From NCBI RefSeq assembly GCF_030317145.1, contig NZ_JASZYE010000002.1:1-64000 (forward strand): DNA of 64,000 bases, given 5' to 3'. The notes under the pieces are model-generated. The model was not told the DNA's origin and did no database searches. It saw only the letters and a program-made list of their open reading frames with translations. Position numbers and translations under genes: made by a program. The DNA is from Variovorax flavidus (GTDB lineage Bacteria > Pseudomonadota > Gammaproteobacteria > Burkholderiales > Burkholderiaceae_C). Shown here in pieces: positions 63,868 through 64,000 of the stretch (position 1 is its first letter; every line of letters starts with the position of its first letter).

Positions 63868-64000
63868 TCACATCTTTCGCGGCGCGCTCACGCCGAGAAC
63901 AGCGAGGCCATTGTGCAGCACCTGCGCCGTCGCCGCGACCAGCGCGAGGCGGGCCCGTTTCACCGGCTCGTCGTCGACCAGGATGCGCTCGGCGTCGTAA
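63868..64000 (-). CDS. argS: arginyl-tRNA synthetase, 3' end (partial)
   Basis: The last about 43 codons of a gene running off the right edge. The translation ends [21 protein letters not shown], which is the conserved anticodon-binding C-terminus of ArgS (xQVLxNGLxLLGVSAPExM). Its stop overlaps the possible GTG start of the SPOR gene, indicating an argS-SPOR-dsbA transcription unit. Confidence 0.85.
   Translation of the reverse strand, partial: YDAERILVDDEPVKRARLALVAATAQVLHNGLAVLGVSAPRKM

Overview
The window reads as a chromosomal segment of a high-GC betaproteobacterium, most likely a Comamonadaceae member close to Variovorax or Acidovorax. This is judged from protein style: Bug-type (TTT) binding proteins, hybrid kinases with an HDLRQP box, the argS / SPOR protein / dsbA cluster, and lptA-lptB-rpoN. 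No rRNA, tRNA, CRISPR array or integrase was seen. The only mobile element I can support is one intact IS30-family insertion near the left edge.

Layout. 0.2-1.5 kb: IS30 element. 1.7-3.5 kb: MFS exporter and HxlR regulator, divergent, with two mirrored operator-like repeats between them. 3.6-6.6 kb: ClC-type channel and arylsulfatase. 6.7-10.6 kb: an accessory-looking patch with an unknown protein, a GAF-like protein, two divergent homologous self-cleaving (S24) repressors, a methyltransferase and a tautomerase. 10.6-16.2 kb: amidohydrolase and phospholipase-C-type phosphoesterase (divergent), then katG with an OxyR-like core site. 16.3-18.3 kb: two small unknowns, aroG, a mini zinc-ribbon protein. 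18.3-28.4 kb: mostly exported enzymes and transport (M20 peptidase, lipoprotein, OPT transporter with Bug receptor, lytic transglycosylase, serine hydrolase, carboxylesterase).

28.4-35.1 kb: small unknowns, AstE/AspA-type deacylase, rpe, apaG, then a coupled run of Kef-type antiporter, YbdK-type carboxylate-amine ligase and thiL. 35.1-37.6 kb: a response regulator / hybrid histidine kinase operon. 37.6-41.8 kb: pgpA, a CinA-type amidase and small enzymes. 42-44.5 kb: a Fur-regulated catecholate siderophore receptor closed by a strong terminator. 44.5-49.8 kb: LysR/SDR divergent pair, envelope lipoproteins, an MFS transporter and a UPF0149/SEC-C protein. 49.8-57.6 kb: a truncated FMN-glutamate-synthase-like relic, a kinase-fold protein, a PIN protein, GST, MetE-like protein, RNA methylase, a second hybrid kinase and YceI. 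57.6-64 kb: mostly core functions on the minus strand (phospholipase D/cardiolipin synthase type, rpoN, lptB, lptA, dsbA, SPOR protein, 3' end of argS).

Most of the window is ordinary chromosome. The parts that deserve a second look are the paired S24 repressors without a prophage, the antiporter/YbdK coupling with its leader ORF, the Bug/OPT pairing, and the relic-kinase-PIN cluster at 49.8-51.4 kb. I did not find a clear, complete, previously undescribed system. Many start codons were moved inward from the longest open frame on the basis of signal peptides, ribosome-binding sites or family N-termini, as stated per gene.
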